Source: Halisarca cf. caerulea
Taxonomy: Eukaryota > Porifera > Demospongiae > Chondrillida > Halisarcidae
Direction: 5' to 3'
NCBI GenBank assembly: GCA_963170055.1
Contig: CAUJGJ010000444.1
Span: 4,499,118 to 4,563,117, forward strand
DNA: 64,000 bases
Under the pieces are notes generated by a model. It was given only the letters and a program-made list of their open reading frames with translations, was not told the origin of the DNA and made no database searches. Positions 27,245-39,899 of this stretch are shown here, one piece after another. How positions within the stretch are numbered: position 1 is the first letter of the stretch; each line of letters opens with the position of its first letter. Both the position numbers and the translations under genes were made by a program.

Positions 27245-28840
27245 ATCTTAAAAGCTCACTTAGTAACTTTCATTTAAAGCAAATTTCAGCTTAAACAACT
27301 ATTCCAATGTCTCTTTAAAATGTTAACATTGCTAAATTTAATTTTATCATAAGAATAAAATTGCCAAAGTTGCAAATATCTTTAAAACTCACTTAGTAAC
27401 TTTCATTTAAAGCAAATTTCAGCATAAACAACTATTCCAATGTCTCTTTAAAATGTTAACGCATCTAATTTTAATTTTATCATAAGAATAAATTGCCAAA
27501 GTTGCAAATATCTTAAAAACTGACTTAGTAACTTTCATTTAAAGAAAATTTCAGCTTAAACAACTATTCCAATGTCTCTTTAAAATGTTAACGTTGCTAA
27601 TTTTAATTTTATTATAAGAATAAAATTGCCAAAGTTGCAAATATCTTAAAAACTGAGTTACCAAATTTCATTTAAAGCAAATTTCAGCTTAAACAACTAT
27701 TCCAATGTCTCTTTAAAATGTTAACGTTGCTAAATTTAATTTTATCATAAGAATAAAATTGCCAAAGTTGCAAATATCTTAAAAACTCACTTAGTAACTT
27801 TCATTTTAAGCAAATTTCAGCTTAAACAACTATTCCAATGTCTTTTTAAAATGTTAACTTTGTAATTTTAATTTTATCATAAGAATAAAATTGAAAAGTT
27901 GCAAATATCTTAAAAACTGACTTAGTAACTTTAATTTAAAGCAAATTTCTGCTTAAACAACTATTCCAATGTCTCTTTAAAATGTTAACGTTGCTAAATT
28001 TAATTTTATCATAAGAATAAAATTGCCAAAGTTGCAAATATCTTAAAAACTCACTTAGTAACTTTCATTTAAAGCAAATTTCAGCTTAAACAACTATTCC
28101 AATGTCTCTTTAAAATGTTAACGTTGCTAAATTTAATTTTATCATAAGAATAAAATTGCCAAAGTTGCAAATATCTTTAAAACTCACTTAGTAACTTTCA
28201 TTTAAAGCAAATTTCAGCATAAACAACTATTCCAATGTCTCTTTAAAATGTTAACGTATCTAATTTTAATTTTATCATAAGAATAAATTGCCAAAGTTGC
28301 AAATATCTTAAAAACTGACTTAGTAACTTTCATTTAAAGAAAATTTCAGCTTAAACAACTATTCCAATGTCTCTTTAAAATGTTAACGTTGCTAATTTTA
28401 ATTTTATTATAAGAATAAAATTGCCAAAGTTGCAAATATCTTAAAAACTGAGTTACCAAATTTCATTTAAAGCAAATTTCAGCTTAAACAACTATTCCAA
28501 TGTCTCTTTAAAATGTTAACGTTGCTAAATTTAATTTTATCATAAGAATAAAATTGCCAAAGTTGCAAATATCTTAAAAACTCACTTAGTAACTTTCATT
28601 TTAAGCAAATTTCAGCTTAAACAACTATTCCAATGTCTTTTTAAAATGTTAACTTTGTAATTTTAATTTTATCATAAGAATAAAATTGAAAAGTTGCAAA
28701 TATCTTAAAAACTGACTTAGTAACTTTAATTTAAAGCAAATTTCTGCTTAAACAACTATTCCAATGTCTCTTTAAAATGTTAACGTTGCTAAATTTAATT
28801 TTATCATAAGAATAAAATTGCCAAAGTTGTAAATATCTTA
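27245..28840 (-). repeat. 795-bp 6-mer higher-order repeat in inverted family A, two copies
   Basis: Rare variants repeat at exactly 795 bp: AGCATAAACAAC (27421 and 28216), TTGAAAAGTTGC (27891 and 28686) and TTTCTGCTTAAAC (27946 and 28741). The unit is six monomers less 3 bp. The copies stop matching after about 28040 and 28840, where one continues with ACTCACTTAG and the other with ACTGAGTTACC. Confidence 0.86.
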
Positions 28841-29398
28841 AAAACTGAGTTACCAAATTTCATTTAAAGAAAATTTCAGCTTAAACAACTATTCCAATGT
28901 CTCTTTAAAATGTTAACGTTGCTAAATTTAATTTTATCATAAGAATAAAATTGCCAAAGTTGCAAATATCTTAAAACTGACTTAGTAACTTTCATTCAAG
29001 GCAAATTTCAGCTTAAACAACTATTCCAATGTCTCTTTAAAATGTTAACGTATCTAATTTTAATTTTATCATAAGAATAAAATTGCCAAAGTTGCAAATA
29101 TCTTTAAAAGTCACTTAGTAACCTTCATTTAAAGCAAATTTCAGCTTAAACAACTATTCCAATGTCTCTTTAAAATGTTAACGTTGCTAAATTTAATTTT
29201 ATCATAAGAATAAAATTGCCAAAGTTGCAAATATCTTAAAAACTGAGTTACCAAATTTCATTTAAAGCAAATTTCAGCTTAAAAAACTATTCCAATGTCT
29301 CTTTAAAATGTTAACGTTGCTAAATTTAATTTTATCATAAGAATAAAATTGCCAAAGTTGCAAATATCTTTAAAACTCACTTAGTAACTTTCATTTAA

Positions 29399-29412
29399 AG
29401 CAAAGTTAATTG
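29399..29412. other. Junction of inverted family A with family B
   Basis: Reverse family A stops within TTTAAAGCAAA (ends about 29404). Family B starts with AGTTAATTGCAATTCTTGC, a one-base variant of the usual AGTTATTTGCAATTCTTGC. No spacer, target-site duplication or transposon end lies between them. At most a base or two of A is shared at the joint. Confidence 0.9.
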
Positions 29413-29911
29413 CAATTCTTGCAATTTCATGCTATTCTTGACTTCTTATGCATGATTAATGCTTTAACCAAGTCTAAAAACTTATAGCTGCGGTGATTTG
29501 TCAAATAAATTTTCCTTGTAAGAAATGAAAAATCGCAAATTTCTTTTCTAAGTTATTTGCAATTCTTGCAATTTCACGCTATTCTTGACTTCTTATGCAT
29601 GATTCATGCATTACCAAAGTGATAAAACTTATAGCTGCGGTGATTTGTCAAATATATTGTTTATGTCAGAAATAGAAAATCGCAAATTTCTTTTCTAAGT
29701 TATTTGCAATTCTTGCAATTTCATGCTATTCTTGATTTCATATGCATGATTCATGCATTAACAAAGTCATAAAACTTATAGCTGCGGTGATTTGTCAAAT
29801 AAATTGTTGGTGTCAGAAATAGAAAATCAGAAATTTGTTTTCTAAGTTATTTGCAATTCTCGCAATTTCATGCTATTCTTGACTTCTTATGCATGATTAA
29901 TGCTTTAACCA

Positions 29912-32900
29912 AGTCTAAAAACTTATAGCTGCGGTGATTTGTCAAATAAATTTTCCTTGTAAGAAATGAAAAATCGCAAATTTCTTTTCTAACTTATTTG
30001 CAATTCTTGCAATTTTACGCTATTCTTGACTTCTTATGCATGATTCATGCATTACCAAAGTGATAAAACTTATAGCTGCGGTGATTTGTCAAATATATTG
30101 TTTATGTCAGAAATAGAAAATCGCAAATTTCTTTTCTAAGTTATTTGCAATTCTTGCAATTTCATGCTATTCTTGACTTCATATGCATGATTCATGCATT
30201 AACAAAGTCATAAAACTAATAGCTGCGGTGATTTGTCAAATAAATTGTTGGAGTCAGAAATAGAAAATCGCAAATTTCTTTTCTAAGTTATTTTCAATGC
30301 TTGCAATTTGATGCTATTCTTGACTTCTTATGCATGATTCATGCATTAACAAAGTCATAAAACTTATAGCTGCGGTGATTTGTCAAATAAATTGTTGGAG
30401 TAAGAAATAGAAAATCGCAAATTTCTTTTCTTAGTTATTTGCAATTCTCGCAATTTCATGCTATTCTTGACTTTTTATGCATGATTCATGCATTAACAAA
30501 GTCATAAAACTTATAGCTGCGGTGATTTGTCAAATAAATTTTCCTTGTAAGAAATAAAAAATCGCAAATTTCTTTTCTAAGTTATTTGCAATTCTTGCAA
30601 TTTCATGCTATTCTTGACTTTTTATGCATGATTCATGCATTAACCAAGTCTAAAAACTTATAGCTGCGGTGATTTGTCAAATAAATTGTTGGAGTCAGAA
30701 ATAGAAAATCGCAAATTTCTTTTCTATGTTATTTTCAATGCTTGAGATTTTATGCTATTCTTGACTTCTTATGCATGATTCATGCATTAACAAAGTCATA
30801 AAACTTATAGCTGCGGTGATTTGTCAAATAAATTTTCCTTGTAAGAAATAAAAAATCGCAAATTTCTTTTCTAACTTATTTGCAATTCTTGCAATTTTAC
30901 GCTATTCTTGACTTCTTATGCATGATTCATGCAATAACAAAGTCATAAAACTTATAGCTGCGGTGATTTGTCTAATTAATTTTTGGTGTCAGAAATGGAA
31001 AATCGCAAATTTCTTTTCTAAGTTATTTGCAATTCTCGCTATTTCATGCTATTCTTGACTTTTTATTCATGATTCATGCATTAACAAAGTCATAAAACTT
31101 ATAGCTGCGGTGATTTGTCAAATAAATTTTCCTTGTAAGAAATAAAAAATCGCAAATTTCTTTTCTAAGTTATTTACAATTCTTGCAATTTCATGCTATT
31201 CTTGACTTCATGTGCATGATTCATGCATTAACAAAGTCATAAAACTAATAGCTGCGGTGATTTGTCAAATAAATTGTTGGAGTCAGAAATAGAAAATCGC
31301 AAATTTCTTTTCTAAGTTATTTGCAATTCTCGCAATTTCATGCTATTCTTGACATCTTATGCATGATTAATGCTTTAACCAAGCCATAAAACTTATAGCT
31401 GCGGTGATTTGTCAAATAAATTTTCCTTGCAAGAAATCAAAAATCGCAAATTTCTTTTCTAAGTTATTTTCAATGCTTGCAATTTTATGCTATTCTTGAC
31501 TTCTTATGCATGATTCATGCATTACCAAAGTGATAAAACTTATAGCTGCGGTGATTTGTCAAATAAATTGTTGGAGTCAGAAATAGAAAATCGCAAATTT
31601 CTTTTCTTAGTTATTTGCAATTCTCGCAATTTCATGCTATTCTTGACTTCTTATGCATGATTCATGCATTAACAAAGTCATAAAACTTATAGCTGCGGTG
31701 ATTTGTCAAATAAATTGTTGGTGTCAGAAATAGAAAATCGCAAATTTGTTTTCTAAGTTATTTGCAATTCTTGCAATTTCATGCTATTCTTGACTTCTTA
31801 TGCATGATTCATGCATTAACAAAGTCATAAAACTTATAGAAGCGGTGATTTGTCAAATAAATTGTTGGTGTCAGAAATAGAAAATCGCAAATTTGTTTTC
31901 TAAGTTATTTGCAATTCTCGCAATTTCATGCTATTCTTGACTTCTTATGCATGATTAATGCTTTAACCAAGTCTAAAAACTTATAGCTGCGGTGATTTGT
32001 CAAATAAATTTTCCTTGTAAGAAATGAAAAATCGCAAATTTCTTTTCTAAGTTATTTGCAATTCTTGCAATTTTACGCTATTCTTGACTTCTTATGCATG
32101 ATTCATGCATTACCAAAGTGATAAAACTTATAGCTGCGGTGATTTGTCAAATATATTGTTTATGTCAGAAATAGAAAATCGCAAATTTCTTTTCTAAGTT
32201 ATTTGCAATTCTTGCAATTTCATGCTATTCTTGACTTCATATGCATGATTCATGCATTAAAAAAGTCATAAAACTTATAGCTGCGGTGATTTGTCAAATA
32301 AATTGTTGGAGTCAGAAATAGAAAATCGCAAATTTCTTTTCTAAGTTATTTGCAATTCTTGCAATTTCATGCTATTCTTGACTTCTTATGCATGATTCAT
32401 GCTTTAACCAAGACATAAAACTTATAGCTGCGGTGATTTGTCAAATAAATTTTCCTTGTAAGAAATAAAAAATCGCAAATTTCTTTTCTAACTTATTTGC
32501 AATTCTTGCAATTTCATGCTATTCTTGACATCTTATGCATGATTAATGCTTTAACCAAGCCATAAAACTTATAGCTGCGGTGATTTGTCAAATAAATTTT
32601 CCTTGCAAGAAATCAAAAATCGCAAATTTCTTTTCTAAGTTATTTTCAATGCTTGCAATTTTATGTTATTCTTGACTTCTTATGCAAGATTCATGCATTA
32701 CCAAAGTGATAAAACTTATAGCTGCGGTGATTTGTCAAATAAATTGTTGGAGTCAGAAATAGAAAATCGCAAATTTCTTTTCTTAGTTATTTGCAATTCT
32801 CGCAATTTCATGCTATTCTTGACTTCTTATGCATGATTCATGCATTAACAAAGTCATAAAACTTATAGCTGCGGTGATTTGTCAAATAAATTTTCCTTGT

Positions 32901-33470
32901 AAGAAATAAAAAATCGCAAATTTCATTTCTAAGTTATTTGCAATTCTTGCAATTTCATGCTATTCTTGACTTCTTATGCATGATTCATGCAATACCAAGT
33001 CTAAAAACTTATAGCTGCGGTGATTTGTCAAATAAATTGTTGGAGTCAGAAATAGAAAATCGCAAATTTCTTTTCTATGTTATTTTCAATGCTTGAGATT
33101 TTATGCTATTCTTGACTTCTTATGCATGATTCATGCATTAACAAAGTCATAAAACTTATAGCTGCGGTGATTTGTCAAATAAATTTTCTTGTAAGAAATA
33201 AAAAATCGCAAATTTCTTTTCTAAGTTATTTGCAATTCTTGCAATTTTACGCTATTCTTGAATTCTTATGCATGATTCATGCATTAACAAAGTCATAAAA
33301 CTTATAGCTGCGATGATTTGTCAAATAAATTTTCCTTGTAAGAAATCAAAAATCGCAAATTTCTTTTCTAAGTTATTTGCAATTCTTGCAATTTCACGCT
33401 ATTCTTGACTTCTTATGCATGATTCATGCAATAACAAAGTCATAAAACTTATAGCTGCGGTGATTTGTCT
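29912..33470 (+). repeat. Long-range duplicated blocks of family B, 14 to 17 monomers apart
   Basis: Landmarks in the left part of the B array recur at several offsets. The AAGTCTAAAAAC monomer is at 29471, 29912 (441 bp = 3 monomers) and 31970 (2058 bp = 14 monomers exactly). CTTGAGATTTTATGC is at 30741 and 33092 (2351 bp). TCTAATTAATTTTTGG is at 30971 and 33468 (2497 bp). The changing offset shows that single monomers were gained within the duplicated block, so this is an eroded higher-order organisation. Confidence 0.72.
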
Positions 33471-36400
33471 AATTAATTTTTGGTGTCAGAAATGGAAAAT
33501 CGCAAAATTCTTTTCTAAGTTATTTGAAATTCTCGCTATTTCATGCTATACTTGACTTTTTATTCATGATTCATGCATTAACAAAGTCATAAAACTTATA
33601 GCTGCGGTGATTTGTGAAATAAATTTTCCTTGTAAGAAATAAAAAATCGCAAATTTCTTTTCTAAGTTATTTGCAATTCTTGCAATTTCATGCTATTCTT
33701 GACTTCATATGCATGATTCATGCATTAACAAAGTCATAAAACTTATAGCTGCGGTGATTTGTCAAATAAATTTTCCTTGTAAGAAATAAAAAATCGCAAA
33801 TTTCTTTTCTAAGTTATTTGCAAATCTTGCAATTTCATGCTATTCTTGACTTCTTATGCATGATTCATGCATTAACAAAGTCATAAAACTTATAGCTGCG
33901 GTGATTTGTCAAATAAATTTTCCTTGTAAGAAATAAAAAATCGCAAATTTCTTTTCTAAGTTATTTGCAATTCTTGCAATTTCATGCTATTCTTGACTTC
34001 TTATGCATGATTCATGCTTTAACCAAGACATAAAACTTATAGCTGCGGTGATTTGTGAAATAAATTTTCCTTGTAAGAAATAAAAAATCGCAAATTTCTT
34101 TTCTAAGTTATTTGCAATTCTTGCAATTTCATGCTATTCTTGACATCTTATGCATGATTAATGCTTTAACCAAGCCATAAAACTTATAGCTGCGGTGATT
34201 TGTCAAATAAATTGTTCGTGTCAAAAATAAAAAAATCGCAAATATCTTTTCTAAGTTATTTGCAATTCTTGCAATTTCATGCAATTCTTGCCTTCTTATG
34301 CATGATTCATGCATTAACAAAGTCATAAAACTTATAACTGTGGTGATTTGTAAAATAAATTGTTCGTGTCAAAAATAAAAAAATCGCAAATATCTTTTCT
34401 AAGTTATTTGCAATTCTTGCAATTTTATGCAATTCTTGCCTTCTTATGCATGATTCATGCATTAACAAAGTCATAAAACTTATAGCTGCGGTGATTTGTC
34501 AAATAAATTGTTGGTGTCAGAAATAGAAAATCGCAAATTTCTTTTCTTAGTTATTTGCAATTCTCGCAATTTCATGCTATTCTTGACTTCTTATGCATGA
34601 TTCATGCATTAACCAAGACATAAAACTTATAGCTGCGGTGATTTGTCAAATAAATTTTCCTTGTAAGAAATAAAAAATCGCAAATTTCTTTTCTAAGTTA
34701 TTTGCAATTCTTGCAATTTCATGCTATTCTTGACTTCTTATGCATGATTCATGCTTTAACCAAGACATAAAACTTATAGCTGCGGTGATTTGTCAAATAA
34801 ATTTTCCTTGTAAGAAATAAAAAATCGCAAATTTCTTTTCTAACTTATTTGCAATTCTTGCAATTTCATGCTATTCTTGACATCTTATGCATGATTAATG
34901 CTTTAACCAAGCCATAAAACTTATAGCTGCGGTGATTTGTCAAATAAATTTTCCTTGCAAGAAATCAAAAATCGCAAATTTCTTTTCTAAGTTATTTGCA
35001 AATCTTGCAATTTCATGTTATTCTTGACTTCTTATGCATGATTCATGCATTAACAAAGTCATAAAACTTATAGCTGCGGTGATTTGTCAAATAAATTTTC
35101 CTTGTAAGAAATAAAAAATCGCAAATTTCTTTTCTAAGTTATTTGCAATTCTTGCAATTTCATGCTATTCTTGACATCTTATGCATGATTAATGCTTTAA
35201 CCAAGACATAAAACTTATAGCTGCGGTGATTTGTCAAATAAATTTTCCTTGCAAGAAATCAAAAATCGCAAATTTCTTTTCTAAGTTATTTGCAATTCTT
35301 GCAATTTCAAGCTATTCTTGACTTCTTATGCATGATTCATGCATTAACAAAGTCATAAAACTTATAACTGTGGTGATTTGTAAAATAAATTGTTCGTGTC
35401 AAAAATAAAAAAATCGCAAATATCTTTTCTAAGTTATTTGCAATTCTTGCAATTTCATGCAATTCTTGCCTTCTTATGCATGATTCATGCATTAACAAAG
35501 TCATAAAACTTATAGCTGCGGTGATTTGTCAAATAAATTGTTGGTGTCAGAAATAGAAAATCGCAAATTTCTTTTCTTAGTTCTTTGCAATTCTCGCAAT
35601 TTCATGCTATTCTTGACTTCTTATGCATGATTCATGCATTAACCAAGACATAAAACTTATAGCTGCGGTGATTTGTCAAATAAATTTTCCTTGTAAGTAA
35701 TAAAAAATCGCAAATTTCTTTTCTAAGTTATTTGCAATTCTTGCAATTTCATGCTATTCTTGACTTCTTATGCATGATTCATGCTTTAACCAAGACATAA
35801 AACTTATAGCTGCGGTGATTTGTCAAATAAATTTTCCTTGTAAGAAATAAAAAATCGCAAATTTCTTTTCTAACTTATTTGCAATTCTTGCAATTTCATG
35901 CTATTCTTGACATCTTATGCATGATTAATGCTTTAACCAAGCCATAAAACTTATAGCTGCGGTGATTTGTCAAATAAATTTTCCTTGCAAGAAATCAAAA
36001 ATCGCAAATTTCTTTTCTAAGTTATTTGCAAATCTTGCAATTTCATGCTATTCTTGACTTCTTATGCATGATTCATGCATTAACAAAGTCATAAAACTTA
36101 TAGCTGCGGTGATTTGTCAAATAAATTTTCCTTGTAAGAAATAAAAAATCGCAAATTTCTTTTCTAAGTTATTTGCAATTCTTGCAATTTCATGCTATTC
36201 TTGACTTCTTATGCATGATTCATGCTTTAACCAAGACATAAAACTTATAGCTGCGGTGATTTGTCAAATAAATTTTCCTTGCAAGAAATAAAAAATCGCA
36301 AATTTCTTTTCTAAGTTATTTGCAATTCTTGCAATTTCAAGCTATTCTTGACTTCATATGCATGATTCATGCATTAACAAAGTCATAAAACTTATAGCTG

Positions 36401-39400
36401 CGGTGATTTGTCAAATAAATTTTCCTTGTAAGAAATAAAAAATCGCAAATTTCTTTTCTAAGTTATTTGCAAATCTTGCAATTTCATGCTATTCTTGACT
36501 TCTTATGCATTATTCATGCATTAACAAAGTCATAAAACTTATAGCTGCGGTGATTTGTCAAATAAATTTTCCTTGTAAGAAATAAAAAATCGCAAATTTC
36601 TTTTCTAAGTTATTTGCAATTCTTGCAATTTCATGCCATTCTTGACTTCTTATGCATGATTCATGCTTTAACCAAGACATAAAACTTATAGCTGCGGTGA
36701 TTTGTGAAATAAATTTTCCTTGTAAGAAATAAAAAATCGCAAATTTCTTTTCTAACTTATTTGCAATTCTTGCAATTTCATGCTATTCTTGACATCTTAT
36801 GCATGATTAATGCTTTAACCAAGCCATAAAACTTATAGCTGCGGTGATTTGTCAAATAAATTTTCCTTGCAAGAAATCAAAAATCGCAAATTTCTTTTCT
36901 AAGTTATTTGCAATTCTTGCAATTTCAAGCTATTCTTTACTTCTTATGCATGATTCATGCATTAACAAAGTCATAAAACTTATAACTGTGGTGATTTGTA
37001 AAATAAATTGTTCGTGTCAAAAATAAAAAAATCGCAAATATCTTTTCTAAGTTATTTGCAATTCTTGCAATTTCATGCAATTCTTGCCTTCTTATGCATG
37101 ATTCATGCATTAACAAAGTCATAAAACTTATAGCTGCGGTGATTTGTCAAATAAATTGTTGGTGTCAGAAATAGAAAATCGCAAATTTCTTTTCTTAGTT
37201 ATTTGCAATTCTCGCAATTTCATGCTATTCTTGACTTCTTATGCATGATTCATGCTTTAACCAAGACATAAAACTTATAGCTGCGGTGATTTGTCAAATA
37301 AATTTTCCTTGTAAGTAATAAAAAATCGCAAATTTCTTTTCTAAGTTATTTGCAATTCTTGCAATTTCATGCCATTCTTGACTTCTTATGCATGATTCAT
37401 GCTTTAACCAAGACATAAAACTTATAGCTGCGGTGATTTGTCAAATAAATTTTCCTTGTAAGAAATAAAAAATCGCAAATTTCTTTTCTAACTTATTTGC
37501 AATTCTTGCAATTTCATGCTATTCTTGACATCTTATGCATGATTAATGCTTTAACCAAGCCATAAAACTTATAGCTGCGGTGATTTGTCAAATAAATTTT
37601 CCTTGCAAGAAATCAAAAATCGCAAATTTCTTTTCTAAGTTATTTGCAATTCTTGCAATTTCAAGCTATTCTTGACTTCATATGCATGATTCATGCATTA
37701 ACAAAGTCATAAAACTTATAGCTGCGGTGATTTGTCAAATAAATTGTTGGTGTCAGAAATAGAAAATCGCAAATTTCTTTTCGTAGTTATTTGCAATTCT
37801 CGCAATTGCTATTCTTGACTTCTTATGCATGATTCATGCATTAACCAAGACATAAAACTTATAGCTGCGGTGATTTGTCAAATAAATTTTCCTTGTAAGA
37901 AATAAAAAATCACAAATTTCTTTTCTAAGTTATTTGCAATTCTTGCAATTTCATGCTATTCTTGACTTCTTATGCATGATTCATGCTTTAACCAAGACAT
38001 AAAACTTATAGCTGCGGTGATTTGTCAAATAAATTTTCCTTGTAAGAAATAAAACATCGCAAATTTCTTTTCTAACTTATTTGCAATTCTTGCAATTTCA
38101 TGCTATTCTTGACATCTTATGCATGATTAATGCTTTAACCAAGCCATAAAACTTATAGCTGCGGTGATTTGTCAAATAAATTTTCTTTGCAAGAAATCAA
38201 AAATCGCAAATTTCTTTTCTAAGTTATTTGCAATTCTTGCAATTTCAAGCTATTCTTGACTTCTTATGCATGATTCATGCATTAACAAAGTCATAAAACT
38301 TATAACTGTGGTGATTTGTAAAATAAATTGTTCGTGTCAAAAATAAAAAAATCGCAAATTTCTTTTCTAAGTTATTTGCAAGTCTTGCAATTTCATGCTA
38401 TTTTTGACTTCTTATGCATGATTCATGCTTTAACCAAGTCTAAAAACTTATAGCTGCGGTGATTATTCAAATAAATTGTTGGAGTAAGAAATAGAAAATC
38501 GCAAATTTCCTTTCTAAGTTATTTTCAATGCTTGCAATTATATGCTATTCTTGACTTCTTATGCATGATTCATGTATTAACAAAGTCATAAAACTTATAG
38601 CTGCGGTGATCTGTCAAATAAATTTTCCTTGTAAGAAATAAAAAATCGCAAATTTCTTTTCTAAGTTATTTGCAATTCTTGCAATTTCATGCTATTCTTG
38701 ACTTCTTATGCATGATTCATGCATTAACAAAGTCATAAAACTTATAGCTGCGGTGATTTGTCAAATAAATTTTCCTTGTAAGAAATAAAAAATCGCAAAT
38801 TTCTTTTCTAAGTTATTTGCAATTCTTGCAATTTCATGCCATTCTTGACTTCTTATGCATGATTCATGCTTTAACCAAGACATAAAACTTATAGCTGCGG
38901 TGATTTGTGAAATAAATTTTCCTTGTAAGAAATAAAAAATCGCAAATTTCTTTTCTAACTTATTTGCAATTCTTGCAATTTCATGCTATTCTTGACATCT
39001 TATGCATGATTAATGCTTTAACCAAGCCATAAAACTTATAGCTGCGGTGATTTGTCAAATAAATTTTCCTTGCAAGAAATCAAAAATCGCAAATTTCTTT
39101 TCTAAGTTATTTGCAATTCTTGCAATTTCAAGCTATTCTTTACTTCTTATGCATGATTCATGCATTAACAAAGTCATAAAACTTATAACTGTGGTGATTT
39201 GTAAAATAAATTGTTCGTGTCAAAAATAAAAAAATCGCAAATATCTTTTCTAAGTTATTTGCAAATCTTGCAATTTCATGCAATTCTTGCCTTCTTATGC
39301 ATGATTCATGCATTAACAAAGTCATAAAACTTATAGCTGCGGTGATTTGTCAAATAAATTGTTGGTGTCAGAAATAGAAAATCGCAAATTTCTTTTCTTA

Positions 39401-39899
39401 GTTATTTGCAATTCTCGCAATTGCTATTCTTGACTTCTTATGCATGATTCATGCATTAACCAAGACATAAAACTTATAGCTGCGGTGATTTGTCAAATAA
39501 ATTTTCCTTGTAAGAAATAAAAAATCACAAATTTCTTTTCTAAGTTATTTGCAATTCTTGCAATTTCATGCTATTCTTGACTTCTTATGCATGATTCATG
39601 CTTTAACCAAGACATAAAACTTATAGCTGCGGTGATTTGTCAAATAAATTTTCCTTGTAAGAAATAAAAAATCGCAAATTTCTTTTCTAACTTATTTGCA
39701 ATTCTTGCAATTTCATGCTATTCTTGACATCTTATGCATGATTAATGCTTTAACCAAGCCATAAAACTTATAGCTGCGGTGATTTGTCAAATAAATTTTC
39801 TTTGCAAGAAATCAAAAATCGCAAATTTCTTTTCTAAGTTATTTGCAATTCTTGCAATTTCAAGCTATTCTTGACTTCTTATGCATGATTCATGCATTA

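Larger units (their letters stand above)
25636..29404 (-). repeat. Family A satellite, inverted block, about 28 copies
   Basis: The same 133-bp monomer, now read on the minus strand: GCCAAAGTTGCAAATATCTT, AGCAAATTTCAGCTTAAAC, AACTATTCCAATGTCTC and ATGTTAACGTTGC. It is more diverse than the forward array. It holds a subtype with ACTGAGTTACCAAATTTC in place of ACTCACTTAGTAACTTTC, and subtypes with GTTAACGTATC, TTCGTTCAAGGC and TTGAAAAGTT. I did not see these in the forward array, so the block is not simply a flipped piece of its neighbour. It ends abruptly at about 29404 against family B. No gene is visible inside. Confidence 0.96.

Noticed and set aside
34129..34326. Minus-strand 65-residue ORF inside the B array
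   Set aside because: It is made of B monomers, its frame closes in most other copies, and the composition is that of translated repeat.
36844..37026. 60-residue plus-strand ORF with an identical copy at 39047-39229
   Set aside because: Identity reflects the 2203-bp satellite duplication, not selection on a protein; both ORFs are just two B monomers that happen to lack stops.
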